A stretch of DNA of 41,929 bases from Verrucomicrobiales bacterium (GTDB taxonomy: Bacteria; Verrucomicrobiota; Verrucomicrobiia; Limisphaerales; UBA1100), in assembly GCA_005809105.1 (NCBI GenBank), contig SYLI01000019.1, positions 1 to 41,929 on the forward strand. Reading direction: 5' to 3'. Shown here one piece after another: positions 31,904 to 39,454 of this stretch. The notes under the pieces were generated by a model that saw nothing but the letters and a program-made list of their open reading frames with translations, ran no database searches and had not been told where the DNA came from. The position numbers and the translations under genes are program-made. Within the stretch, counting starts at the first letter, position 1. The number at the start of each line of letters is the position of its first letter.

Positions 31904-32002
31904 GCGTTCCTTCGCACATCCTTGGCGTTCGATTACCTGGCAAAGGGCGGTTGATTCATGGTCATCGCTCGACTCCAATAAAGTCGCCTTGTCTCAAGGC
32001 GT

Positions 32003-33274
32003 TTACTTCAAGAGTTGGAGCGCCGATTGCGGCAGTTGGTTGGCCTGCTTGAGCATCTCCGTGCCCGACGCCACCAGGATCTGGTAGCGGGCGTATTGCG
32101 TGGCTTCCTCGGCCACGTCCACGTCGGAGATGCGGCTGATGGCGGCCGAGAGGTTTTCCTTCGTCACCGTCAGCTGGTCGTTGGTAAAATTCAGTCGCGA
32201 CTGGATGGCGCCCAGTTTCGCGCGGTCGGTGGCCACCTGCGTGATGGCCGATTGCAGCAGCGAGAGCGCCACCTGCGAGCCGACGACGCTCTTCAAGTTC
32301 ACATTGTCGTAGTCGTCACCCAATGCCGTGGCCATGCCGGCCGCCGCCAAGTCTTGCGCGGAGGCCTTGACCACCACGACGGCGCCCGACAGATGCTTGG
32401 AAGCCAGCGAGTCCTGGTTGGTTCCCGTGGAGGTGGGGTCCACTTCCACAAACTCATCCTCCTTGCGGACGGCCCAATCGGCTGTTTGGACGCTGCCGGT
32501 TCCGACAACGGTCGTCTTGGCTGTGTAAAAAGCACCCGCGGCATAATTGGTGGCACTGCCATCAGCCGTGTTCGCGGCGGATTCCTTCACGAAGGATCCG
32601 GCTGCATATTTTGTATAGGTGTTGTCAGCGTCTTGGTTGGTGGAGGTCCATGTTCCGTCCGTCTTGCGCCACAAGTCCTTGCTGGTGTTCCACGATTGCA
32701 CACTGGTGATGAAGCCGTCCTTGGAAACGCGCCAGGCGTTCTTGGTGAGTTTCCACGCATCGGTGCCGCTGTTGATGGCGGTGTTGTAGACATTGCCCGT
32801 GAGGTCAATGCCCACCATGGTGAAGGTGGTGCCGTCCGAATCGACCGTCACATCCAGTTCTTTTCCGGCAAAGAGTGACACGCCGTTAAAGTCCTGCTTG
32901 GCGGTCTCACCCACATAGGACTTGAGCTGCTCAAATTCCTGGTTGTAGAGGGCGCGGTCCTCGTCGGACTTGGTGGTGTCCTGCGCCAGCATCGCCAGCT
33001 CGCCCATGCGCCGGAAGGCCTTGTCGATGGTCTTCATGAAGCCGTCCTGCGTCTGCGTGAACGAGACGGCGTTGACGACGTTGTTGAGGGCGGAGTCGAG
33101 GCGCTTGATCTGCGAATTGAGGCGCGAGCTCACCGCCAGTCCGGCTGCGTCGTCGGAGGGCACAATAATCTTGGAGCCCGACGACAAGCGCGCCAGAGAC
33201 CGCGCCAGTTGAAGCTGGCTGGTGTTCAGGTGGTTTGCGGTCTGCTGTGCCTCTACGTTTGTATTGATGACCAT
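32003..33274 (-). CDS. fliC: Flagellin A (423 residues)
   Basis: Canonical flagellin ends: 'MVINTNVEAQQTANHLNTSQ', 'LARLSSGSKIIVPSDDAAGL', 'TQTQDGFMKTIDKAFRRMGE', and at the C-terminus 'RLNFTNDQLTVTKENLSAAI', 'ARYQILVASGTEMLKQANQL'. It is the shortest of the three. The central region has the Trp-rich module ('VSKDGFITSVQSWNTSKDLW', about 180-200) followed by 'YTKYAAGSFVKES' and 'NYAAGAFYTAKT', but no HG-type repeat. A good Shine-Dalgarno sequence (GAGGGA) stands 4 nt before the ATG. The gene follows csrA after 70 nt, so a fliW-csrA-flagellin operon is likely. The leader holds the 35-nt conserved element. Confidence 0.97.
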   Translation of the reverse strand: MVINTNVEAQQTANHLNTSQLQLARSLARLSSGSKIIVPSDDAAGLAVSSRLNSQIKRLDSALNNVVNAVSFTQTQDGFMKTIDKAFRRMGELAMLAQDTTKSDEDRALYNQEFEQLKSYVGETAKQDFNGVSLFAGKELDVTVDSDGTTFTMVGIDLTGNVYNTAINSGTDAWKLTKNAWRVSKDGFITSVQSWNTSKDLWRKTDGTWTSTNQDADNTYTKYAAGSFVKESAANTADGSATNYAAGAFYTAKTTVVGTGSVQTADWAVRKEDEFVEVDPTSTGTNQDSLASKHLSGAVVVVKASAQDLAAAGMATALGDDYDNVNLKSVVGSQVALSLLQSAITQVATDRAKLGAIQSRLNFTNDQLTVTKENLSAAISRISDVDVAEEATQYARYQILVASGTEMLKQANQLPQSALQLLK

Positions 33275-33293
33275 AATTCCCTCTAGTCGTTTG

Positions 33294-33328
33294 GTTCGTT
33301 ACGTCTTGTCCAACTTCTTGTTGCGAAC
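33294..33328 (-). promoter_or_regulatory. 35-nt structured leader element before flagellin A
   Basis: Read on the minus strand it starts GTTCGCAACAAGAAGTTG and ends ACAAGACGTAACGAAC. The pairing arms GUUCG/CGAAC and CAAC/GUUG are conserved with the flagellin B element. The three differences are A/G changes, two of which turn GGA into AGA; a new GGA appears in GTTGGACAAG. A further GGA overlaps the Shine-Dalgarno sequence (GAGGGA). This layout fits CsrA control but is not proof. Confidence 0.6.
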
Positions 33329-33344
33329 CCCTGCTCGAAATTCG

Positions 33345-33587
33345 TCAGGGCTTGGCCAACTGGCCTTGCTTCCGGGCTTTGATGTGGTTGATGCCAGCCG
33401 ACCCGGCGGCTGCCACCTGGTTGTTGGCCATGATTTCGTCGTAGATTTCCTTGCGCATCACCCGGATTTCCAGCGGCGCTTCCACACCGATCCGCACCGC
33501 ATCGCCGCTGTCCACGCGCAAGACGCGCACCTGGATGCGACCATCGATGATGATGCTCTCGTTGGGTTTTCTGGAGAGAACTAGCAT
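33345..33587 (-). CDS. csrA: Carbon storage / translational regulator CsrA
   Basis: CsrA is a small RNA-binding dimer that blocks or promotes translation by binding GGA motifs in leaders. The protein has 80 residues with the full family pattern: 'MLVLSRKPNESIIIDGRIQV', 'VRIGVEAPLEIRVMRKEIYD'. The C-terminal 25 residues are extended and basic. It lies 34 nt after fliW and 70 nt before flagellin A. In Bacillus, FliW, CsrA and flagellin form a feedback loop: FliW bound by flagellin frees CsrA, which then represses flagellin mRNA. The same gene trio here supports that circuit. Confidence 0.97.
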   Translation of the reverse strand: MLVLSRKPNESIIIDGRIQVRVLRVDSGDAVRIGVEAPLEIRVMRKEIYDEIMANNQVAAAGSAGINHIKARKQGQLAKP

Positions 33588-33621
33588 CGTAAATTAAGAT
33601 GTTAAGAGTTGCCCGCATGCA

Positions 33622-34077
33622 CTAGTTGCCCATCGGATAGGCGAGTGAGAGGGAAGGCGCGTTGAGAGGGATCACCTGCCGCGCCAAACCGTTCTGCTTG
33701 TTGTAAATGATGGGACCCTTCAAATTGACCGTCACGGTCTCGTCCGGGTGCCAGGTGGCGATATTGAGCACCACCGCGTCATCCTGGGAGCGCAGTCCCA
33801 GCAACTGCTGGTCCTCGTCGGAAATCTCGATGGTATAGTTTTCCACCGCAAAGCTGGGGGGAATCACCAGAAACGACTGCTCCGCATCCCTGCCCTTCAT
33901 CCATTTGTAGGGCTCCAGGTCCGGATCGCTCAGCAGTCGGAAGAACTTGTTCTTCTCAAAGCCCAGCAAGCCGGCCGGAAAATGCAGTTCCACCTCGGTC
34001 TGTGGAGGCAGCTGCACTTCGCCACGTGTCGCCAGTTGAATCGCTCCTTCGGTTCTACTCTTCTCGATCGTGATCAT
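33622..34077 (-). CDS. fliW: Flagellar assembly factor FliW
   Basis: FliW binds CsrA and flagellin and couples flagellin level to translation. Family features: 'VELHFPAGLLGFEKNKFFRL', 'WMKGRDAEQSFLVIPP', 'DDAVVLNIATWHPDETVTVN', and the typical end 'KGPIIYNKQNGLARQVI'. The ATG at 34077 gives 151 residues. An in-frame ATG at 34125 would add 16 residues that do not fit the family. No Shine-Dalgarno sequence is seen. It is the first gene of the fliW-csrA-flagellin A unit, with a promoter region upstream (34078-34374). Confidence 0.93.
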   Translation of the reverse strand: MITIEKSRTEGAIQLATRGEVQLPPQTEVELHFPAGLLGFEKNKFFRLLSDPDLEPYKWMKGRDAEQSFLVIPPSFAVENYTIEISDEDQQLLGLRSQDDAVVLNIATWHPDETVTVNLKGPIIYNKQNGLARQVIPLNAPSLSLAYPMGN

Positions 34078-34139
34078 AACTACACAATTCTGATAGCGCA
34101 GAGCAGACGCCATGCCATGCGTCATCCATCCACGGCTCG

Positions 34140-34193
34140 GTGCATTGAAAATGCACTAATGACGCCAAATAAACTCAAAAACAGCGCATTATA
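34140..34193 (-). promoter_or_regulatory. Promoter region of fliW-csrA with a palindrome
   Basis: Three signals lie together upstream of fliW. TATAAT (34193 to 34188, minus strand) is a perfect -10 box, but no good -35 box is seen at 17-18 nt. TGGCGTCATTAGTGCA (34167 to 34152) keeps the GG-N10-GC spacing of sigma-54 promoters but is a weaker match than the other five sites. A perfect inverted repeat GTGCATT-GAA-AATGCAC (34140-34156) overlaps the -12 part. Nothing else is recognised in the 297-nt gap. Confidence 0.4.
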
Positions 34194-34374
34194 CCAATCG
34201 CTATGGAGAATTGCTCATAGCAGGTTGGCATTTTTGGCATTCTGGCTGAAGAAGTTGAGCAACAAATTGATTGCAAGGTACTTGTGAAATAATAGCTGGG
34301 GAATGCCCTCAGCTTCCAAGGATGGGGTAGTCAAAAATGGCCTAGAATTCCGCGAATTCGGAAACGGCCTGAAG

Positions 34375-34677
34375 TTAGCCCTCGGTAGAATCGATTCTCA
34401 GGATGGTCTCCCCTATTCGAATGGAGGTTCCGATTTGAACCTGCACGGGCCCGGCAATCTTTTTCCCGTTCACTTCCGTCCCAAATCGGCTTCCCAAGTC
34501 TTCCACCCAATGATGACCGTCCACGAACCAGATTCGGGCATGGACGCGCGACACGGTCGTGTCCGGGCTCAAGTCAATATCCACCGACTGGCTGGCATTG
34601 GGTCGCCCGATGATCGCCTGATCGCCAGGAATCTGTCGAACAACCCACCTGTTTTTGAATTTGTAGCTGACTTGCAT
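34375..34677 (-). CDS. FHA-domain protein
   Basis: The 100-residue protein is a single FHA (forkhead-associated) domain, which binds phosphothreonine peptides. The key residues are present: 'IIGRPNASQSVDIDL' (GR), 'VSRVHARIWF' (S-R-x-H), 'VEDLGSRFGTEVNGKKI' (NG). There is no other domain, membrane helix or signal peptide. AAGG about 5 nt before the ATG serves as Shine-Dalgarno sequence. The divergent neighbour is a Ser/Thr kinase, so the protein may read marks made by that kinase; this is inference from position. Confidence 0.9.
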   Translation of the reverse strand: MQVSYKFKNRWVVRQIPGDQAIIGRPNASQSVDIDLSPDTTVSRVHARIWFVDGHHWVEDLGSRFGTEVNGKKIAGPVQVQIGTSIRIGETILRIDSTEG

Positions 34678-34691
34678 CTGCCTTATGGCAA

Positions 34692-34711
34692 CCCGCTGTC
34701 CCTACAGCGGG
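34692..34711. promoter_or_regulatory. Perfect inverted repeat between the FHA and kinase genes
   Basis: CCCGCTGT-CCCT-ACAGCGGG is an 8-bp perfect inverted repeat with a 4-nt centre. It lies 15 nt from the FHA start and about 68 nt from the kinase start, in their shared 102-nt divergent promoter region. It could be an operator for both genes or an mRNA hairpin. Confidence 0.45.
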
Positions 34712-34779
34712 AGACCACAGAACGCAAAAAAACTGGCAAAAAATCAATCCTGAAATACAACTGCTGTGTGTCCAAGGAA

Positions 34780-35841
34780 ATGCGATCCCAGCCCGTGTCG
34801 TCGCAACCTCATGGATCGGTGGTGGGAGTCCTCGAGCCCAATCAAGTGGTGGGAATGGGGCGGTACACCCTGCTTTGGATGTTGGGACAAGGCGGCAATT
34901 GCACCGTCTGGCTAGCGCGGGATGACCGGTTGAATGAATCGGTGGCCTTGAAGTTCCTGCAGCCTGAGGCCCACAAGGACGCACGCATGATTGCCGAACT
35001 GCGCAAGGAAACCCTGCGCAGCCGCCGATTGGGGCACAAAAACATCATCCAGCTCTACGATTTGTACGAGGCCTCGGGTGAGTTGCCCTTCATCATCATG
35101 GAATATGTGGAGGGAGGCAGCCTGCACACCCTGAGGGTTGAGGAGGCCCAGCAGTGCCTGCCTTGGGCCTTCCTGCGTCCGCTGACCTTGCAGCTCTGCC
35201 ACGCGCTGGACCACGCCCACAGCGAAGGGCTCGTCCACCGCGATTTGAAACCCGCCAACATCATGGTGGATCCTCAGGGCCATGTGAAACTGGCTGACTT
35301 TGGTATCTCCCGTGCCGTCAACGACGCCTACATCCGGCTGCTCGGGATGCGCGACACGCGCGGCACCCTCACCTTCATGAGCCCGCAGCAGATGGACGGC
35401 GATCCGCCCGCACCCGCCGATGACATCTATGCGCTGGGCGCAACCCTCTACGAGTTGTTGACGGGCCGCGCCCCGTTTTTCACTGGCGACATTGCCCACC
35501 AAGTGCGCCACGTCCCTCCGCAACCCATCCACGCGTGCCTCAAGGAACTGGGTTTGAACAATCCCATTCCTCCTCAGGTAGGAAGCATCATCATGGCTTG
35601 CCTGCGGAAGAATCCCGCCGAACGCCCTCGCAGCATCTGGGACGTCGCGCGGGCCATCGAGCCTGAAATCGGCAACGAACTTGTGGTGCGTGTGCGCCCC
35701 TCGCTTTCGGCCGACCCCGTCGACGCGCCGGCCATGCACCGCTACTCGCGCGAATTCGTCCTCGTGATGATTGTGCTGGGACTGCTGTTGATTCTGGTGC
35801 TGGTGACGCTCTATTTCGCCGTCAAGGCGGGGGTGGCTTAG
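34780..35841 (+). CDS. Membrane-anchored Ser/Thr protein kinase
   Basis: A Hanks-type kinase domain spans about residues 29-285. The Gly-rich loop is 'LGQGGNCTVW' (residue 36 is the second Gly of the motif region), the ATP-binding Lys is in 'VALKFL', the catalytic loop is 'HRDLKPANIM' (Asp155), and the metal site is 'DFGISR' (Asp173). 'GTLTFMSPQQ' takes the place of the usual APE. One membrane helix ends the protein ('FVLVMIVLGLLLILVLVTLY', about 326-350), with almost no residues outside, so there is no extracellular sensor. The frame is open to 34303, but the upstream part is antisense to the FHA gene. ATG 34780 gives 353 residues; a nearby GTG at 34768 is also possible. The gene overlaps the convergent next gene by 4 bp. 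Confidence 0.92.
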   Translation: MRSQPVSSQPHGSVVGVLEPNQVVGMGRYTLLWMLGQGGNCTVWLARDDRLNESVALKFLQPEAHKDARMIAELRKETLRSRRLGHKNIIQLYDLYEASGELPFIIMEYVEGGSLHTLRVEEAQQCLPWAFLRPLTLQLCHALDHAHSEGLVHRDLKPANIMVDPQGHVKLADFGISRAVNDAYIRLLGMRDTRGTLTFMSPQQMDGDPPAPADDIYALGATLYELLTGRAPFFTGDIAHQVRHVPPQPIHACLKELGLNNPIPPQVGSIIMACLRKNPAERPRSIWDVARAIEPEIGNELVVRVRPSLSADPVDAPAMHRYSREFVLVMIVLGLLLILVLVTLYFAVKAGVA

Positions 35842-36563
35842 AAAAGCGTCTGTGCCTCTGCCAGTGTCTCGTGCGAGCCGATGTCCAGCCACCGGCCCGG
35901 CACGCGCCAAGTCAGCACCGGCTGCCGGGGATAGAGCCATTGAATGAGCCGGCCGGGCTGGTCGGGGTTGTTGCCCTCCTCAAGATAGCGGTGAATCTCG
36001 GGCAACAGAGCGCGCGGAAAATAGTACAGCGCGATGCCGATCCAGCGGCTGCGCGGGCGCTCTGGCTTTTCTTCAAAGGAGCTCACGCGGCCTTCCGCAT
36101 CCATCGCCACCACGCCATAGGCTTTCGCGGCCTCCAGACTGCCAACGTCGTAAACACCCAGACACGGGGTGCCTTGCTGGCGGGCCCACGAGGCAAACCC
36201 CGCGAACGACTCGGTAAAGAGATTGTCGCCGGCCACCACCAGAATCTCGTCATCCACCCGCTGGGTGTCCAACACCCAGCGCAAATCCCCGATGGCGCCC
36301 AGCCGGTTCTCATTGCTGGTCGAAGCGTCGTTCACGATGGTGAGCGGCACCGGGCACGCCGCCCCTGCTGCCCAAGCCTCGAATTGCGGCGCATACCGGG
36401 CGTTGGTCACCACGTAGGCCCGATCAATTTGCTCCAGCGGCGCGGCGCCCAACACGCGCTCAATCATCGGCCGGCCTGCCACGGGCAGCAGTGGCTTGGG
36501 CGTGGCCAGGGTCAGCGGGTGAAGTCGCGTGGCGTAACCGGCGGCCAGCAGAATGAGCTTCAC
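35838..36563 (-). CDS. Sugar-phosphate nucleotidyltransferase (NDP-sugar pyrophosphorylase type)
   Basis: These enzymes join a sugar-1-phosphate to an NTP to form an NDP-sugar. The 241-residue protein opens with the family signature 'MKLILLAAGYATRLHPLTLA' and 'KPLLPVAGRPMIERVL', and has 'VVAGDNLF' (metal-binding Asp) and 'VSSFEEKPERPRSRW'. There is no left-handed beta-helix domain, so it is a one-domain form. The sugar cannot be told. The start is GTG at 36563, overlapping the ptsI stop by 4 bp (GTGA), so translation is coupled. It could supply donors for the glycosyltransferase in this window, but that is speculation. Confidence 0.9.
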   Translation of the reverse strand: MKLILLAAGYATRLHPLTLATPKPLLPVAGRPMIERVLGAAPLEQIDRAYVVTNARYAPQFEAWAAGAACPVPLTIVNDASTSNENRLGAIGDLRWVLDTQRVDDEILVVAGDNLFTESFAGFASWARQQGTPCLGVYDVGSLEAAKAYGVVAMDAEGRVSSFEEKPERPRSRWIGIALYYFPRALLPEIHRYLEEGNNPDQPGRLIQWLYPRQPVLTWRVPGRWLDIGSHETLAEAQTLF

Positions 36564-38344
36564 AGGGGGATGGGTCGGATTTCAAAGAGGCCCGGCGCCG
36601 TCCGCTGCACCAGGGCGCGCGAGCGGGCGAGGATGTCCACGCTCGATTCGGACTGCAGCGCCGACTGCGCCATCTCGCGGGCCTCCGAGAGCTTGAGACG
36701 CCGGACGAGGTGTTTAATCATGGGCACCATGGGCGGCGCGACACTGAGCTCGTCCACGCCCAGCCCCAGCAAGAGCGGCACCAGCGCAGGATCGCCGGCC
36801 ATCTCGCCGCAAACCCCGGTCCAGATGCCGTGGCGCTTGCCCGCCTCGACCGTCATCTGGATGAGCCGCAGCAGCGCCGGATGCGTGGGGTTGTAGAGGT
36901 GGGCGATGCGCTCGTTCAAGCGATCCACCGCCAGCGTGTATTGGATGAGGTCATTGGTGCCCAGGCTGAAAAACCGGGCGCGTTTGGCCAGCGCGTCGGC
37001 CACCAGCACGGCGGAGGGAATCTCGATCATGGCACCCACCTCCAGCGCCTCGTCGAAGGGGGTGGACTTGGCGCGCAGCTCCCCCTTGCATTGTTCGAGC
37101 AGGCGGTTGGCCTCGTCGAACTCGTCCACGCTGGAAATCATCGGGTACATCACCCGCACGTTGCCGTGCGCGCTGGCTCGCAGCAGCGCGCGCAGCTGCG
37201 TGCAGAAGATGCCCGTCTCCTGCAGGCACAGGCGGATGGCGCGCCAGCCGAGGAACGGATTGCTCTCGGGCGCGCCCTGCCAGGTGCCCGAGAGCTTGTC
37301 GCCGCCGATGTCGAGCGTGCGGAAGATGACCCCATTGGGCTTGAGCGCCGAGGCCACGCGGTGATAGGCCAGATACTGCTCCTCCTCGGTGGGCAGGGTG
37401 TCGCGCTCCATGAAGAGGAACTCGGTGCGGAAGAGTCCCACACCCTCGGCGCCGCAATCGATCACGGCGGCCGTGTCGCTGATCTGCTCCACGTTGGCCG
37501 AGAGCACCACGCGGTGCCCGTCGAGCGTGATGGCCGGGGTGTCGCGGTTCTCCGCCATCCGGGCGTGCAGATCGACCTGGCGCCGCTCCAGCTGGCCATA
37601 TTCAAAAAGCGTCTGGTCGCTTGGGTTGCGAATGACCAGCCCGTTAAAGCCGTCCAGCAGCACGAAGTCGCCCGAGCTGAGTTCATGCACCGTGTGCTTG
37701 AGCCCCACCACCGCGGGGATGCCCATTGAGCCTGCGAGGATGGCCGTGTGCGACGTCTTGCCGCCGACGTCCGTCGCAAAGCCCAGCACGTTTTCGCGGT
37801 CCAGTTGCGCGGTGGCCGAGGGGGTCAGGTCGTGGGCCAGCACGATGCGCGGCTCGGGCAGGTGGCGCAGGTCGTGTGTGGCGTCCTTGCCGGAAAGATT
37901 GCGCAGCACGCGCCCGGTGAGGTCGCGCAGGTCGGCGGCGCGCTCGCGCAGATACTCGTCGTGCAGGTCCGCCAGCGCGCGCGTGTACCCGCTGGCCACG
38001 TCGTGGAAGGCGAACTCCGCCGCAACCCGCTTCTCGCGGATGCACCGAATGACCTGGTCGATCAGCACCTGATCTTCCAGCACCAGGGCATGCGCCTCGA
38101 AGATCTCCGCGTCGTCGGCGCCCAGCCGCTGGCGCACCTTCGACTGGAGGTCGCGGATTTGCTCGCGCGTGCGCACCAGCGCCGCCTCCAGCCGGTCGAT
38201 TTCAGAAGAAACCTTTTTCTCGGGAATCAGCCGGCGCTCCGGCGCCTCGACCTGCCCGCCATCCAGCACCAGCACCCGGCCCTGCACCACGCCGGCCGAC
38301 GCGGCGATGCCCCTGAAAATCTGTTCGCCGGGTTGAGGAGCCAT
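36560..38344 (-). CDS. ptsI: PTS enzyme I (phosphoenolpyruvate-protein phosphotransferase)
   Basis: Enzyme I takes phosphate from PEP and passes it to HPr. The 594-residue protein has the full layout: N-terminal domain with the phosphorylated His199 in 'GGKTSHTAILAG', then the PEP-binding barrel ('GVGLFRTEFLFMERDTLPTE', 'FRTLDIGGDK', 'NPFLGWRAIRLCL', 'VMYPMISSVDEF', 'FSLGTNDLIQYTLAVDR', 'TGVCGEMAGDP'). ATG 38344 ('MAPQPGEQIFRGIAASAGV') is chosen over an in-frame start at 38389. No N-terminal GAF domain is present, so it is the sugar-PTS type rather than PtsP. No HPr or EII gene is in the window. Confidence 0.95.
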   Translation of the reverse strand: MAPQPGEQIFRGIAASAGVVQGRVLVLDGGQVEAPERRLIPEKKVSSEIDRLEAALVRTREQIRDLQSKVRQRLGADDAEIFEAHALVLEDQVLIDQVIRCIREKRVAAEFAFHDVASGYTRALADLHDEYLRERAADLRDLTGRVLRNLSGKDATHDLRHLPEPRIVLAHDLTPSATAQLDRENVLGFATDVGGKTSHTAILAGSMGIPAVVGLKHTVHELSSGDFVLLDGFNGLVIRNPSDQTLFEYGQLERRQVDLHARMAENRDTPAITLDGHRVVLSANVEQISDTAAVIDCGAEGVGLFRTEFLFMERDTLPTEEEQYLAYHRVASALKPNGVIFRTLDIGGDKLSGTWQGAPESNPFLGWRAIRLCLQETGIFCTQLRALLRASAHGNVRVMYPMISSVDEFDEANRLLEQCKGELRAKSTPFDEALEVGAMIEIPSAVLVADALAKRARFFSLGTNDLIQYTLAVDRLNERIAHLYNPTHPALLRLIQMTVEAGKRHGIWTGVCGEMAGDPALVPLLLGLGVDELSVAPPMVPMIKHLVRRLKLSEAREMAQSALQSESSVDILARSRALVQRTAPGLFEIRPIPL

Positions 38345-38466
38345 CGCCACGCACGATGATGGGTGCGGGCTGCGGCACCCCTCAAGCAAATTTGCAGATT
38401 CCCGAGGCAGGATAGAAACGGCGTGCCAGCCCCGCTGTGTTCGGGTATGCGTGGCGTGTGAACAAG

Positions 38467-38997
38467 ATGCGGCGCATCCGCAACCTGGCTCTGATGGGAT
38501 TTATGGGCACGGGCAAGTCCAGCGTCGGAAGGATCGCCGCCGCCGAGCTGGGATTTGAGTTCGTGGACACCGACGCGCTGGTGGAAAAGTCCGCCGGCCA
38601 GTCCATCGCCGACTGCTTCGCGCAGCAAGGCGAGGGGGCCTTTCGCGCGCTCGAGTCGGCCGTGGTGCAGGCGCTGGCCCCTCGCGAGCGGCTGGTCATC
38701 GCCACCGGCGGCGGCCTGGTGGTCACCCCGGGGAATCTGGAGAGCCTGCGGGCCCACGCACTCATGGTCTGCCTATGGGCGGGGCCGGAAACGATTCTTC
38801 GCCGCACGCAGCACCACACCCACCGGCCGCTGCTGATGGACGCCGATCCGCTGGCCAAAATCCGCGAGCTGCTCGCCTTGCGCGAGCCGCACTACCGGCG
38901 GGCCGACATCATCATTAACAGCGATCACCGGCCCCTGCGCGAGGTGGCGCAGCAGGTGATCCACCAGTTCATGGAGTCGGTGGCGCGCGAGGCTTGA
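38467..38997 (+). CDS. aroK: Shikimate kinase
   Basis: Shikimate kinase makes shikimate-3-phosphate in the aromatic amino acid pathway. The 176-residue protein has the Walker A motif 'GFMGTGKSS' (residues 11-19), 'FVDTDALVE' (shikimate-binding Asp), 'FRALESAVV', the 'ATGGGLV' loop, and 'RPLL' in the lid region. ATG 38467 is chosen; GTG 38458 adds three residues and is also possible. It is divergent from ptsI (122 bp apart) and convergent with the membrane protein gene. trpD, another aromatic pathway gene, lies close by on the other strand. Confidence 0.94.
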   Translation: MRRIRNLALMGFMGTGKSSVGRIAAAELGFEFVDTDALVEKSAGQSIADCFAQQGEGAFRALESAVVQALAPRERLVIATGGGLVVTPGNLESLRAHALMVCLWAGPETILRRTQHHTHRPLLMDADPLAKIRELLALREPHYRRADIIINSDHRPLREVAQQVIHQFMESVAREA

Positions 38998-39014
38998 GGC
39001 CGGGCGCTTTTTTT
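38985..39014 (+). terminator. Probable rho-independent terminator of aroK
   Basis: A hairpin of GCGC/GCGC and GGC/GCC segments, with two mismatches between them, overlaps the aroK stop codon and is followed by seven T's (39008-39014). The T-run reaches the stop codon of the convergent gene. Confidence 0.5.
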
Positions 39015-39454
39015 CAAAACAAGCCTTGCCGCGGTGCTGGGTCGCGCTCGGCCGCCACCACCAGGCTGATGCTGGTCGCCAGCGCCCAGCCCCACGCGGC
39101 CATCATCACGGCCATGCCGCCCAGCGCCAGCCCGCCCCACTGGTCCAGAATGCCGCTCATCTGCAAGCGCGCCTGCCGCCAGTCCATCGCCGGTTCAATC
39201 TCGGCATCGGAAGACGACTCCATCCGGGCCACACCGCGGTAGGCGTCGAGCGCCTTGTCCACCGCGTGAAGCGCCAGCGGCGCGAGCATGAGCAGGCCCG
39301 TGGTCAGCAGGAGCAATTGCAGCCAGCCCACACGGCGCCCGCCCTTGAGCGATCCGGCGCCGGGCAGCACCAGCAGGTTCACCCACAGGCAGCGCATGGC
39401 CGCCGCGCGTGCGCGCCGCACGGAGTCGCCCGGGCGTGGGGGCCTGGTGCTCAT
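39014..39454 (-). CDS. Hypothetical membrane protein coupled to trpD
   Basis: The 146-residue protein has two clear membrane helices: 'GWLQLLLLTTGLLMLAPLAL' (about 43-63) and 'LGGMAVMMAAWGWALATSIS' (about 110-130). A further hydrophobic stretch near 'LWVNLLVLPGAGSLKGGRR' is followed by basic residues. The piece 'PGAGSL..GRR.GWLQ' looks like a family signature, but no named family is recognised. Its ATG overlaps the trpD stop (ATGA), so the two are translated together. A role linked to tryptophan synthesis is not implied by the sequence. Confidence 0.75.
   Translation of the reverse strand: MSTRPPRPGDSVRRARAAAMRCLWVNLLVLPGAGSLKGGRRVGWLQLLLLTTGLLMLAPLALHAVDKALDAYRGVARMESSSDAEIEPAMDWRQARLQMSGILDQWGGLALGGMAVMMAAWGWALATSISLVVAAERDPAPRQGLF

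Noticed and set aside
31778-31978. Small minus-strand open frame (66 codons) between flagellins A and B
   Set aside because: It spans the sigma-54-type promoter and the leader element of flagellin B and has no recognisable features.
38413-38428. TGGCACG sequence upstream of ptsI on the minus strand, a possible sixth sigma-54 site
   Set aside because: The -24 half is perfect, but the invariant GC at -12 is missing (CT instead).
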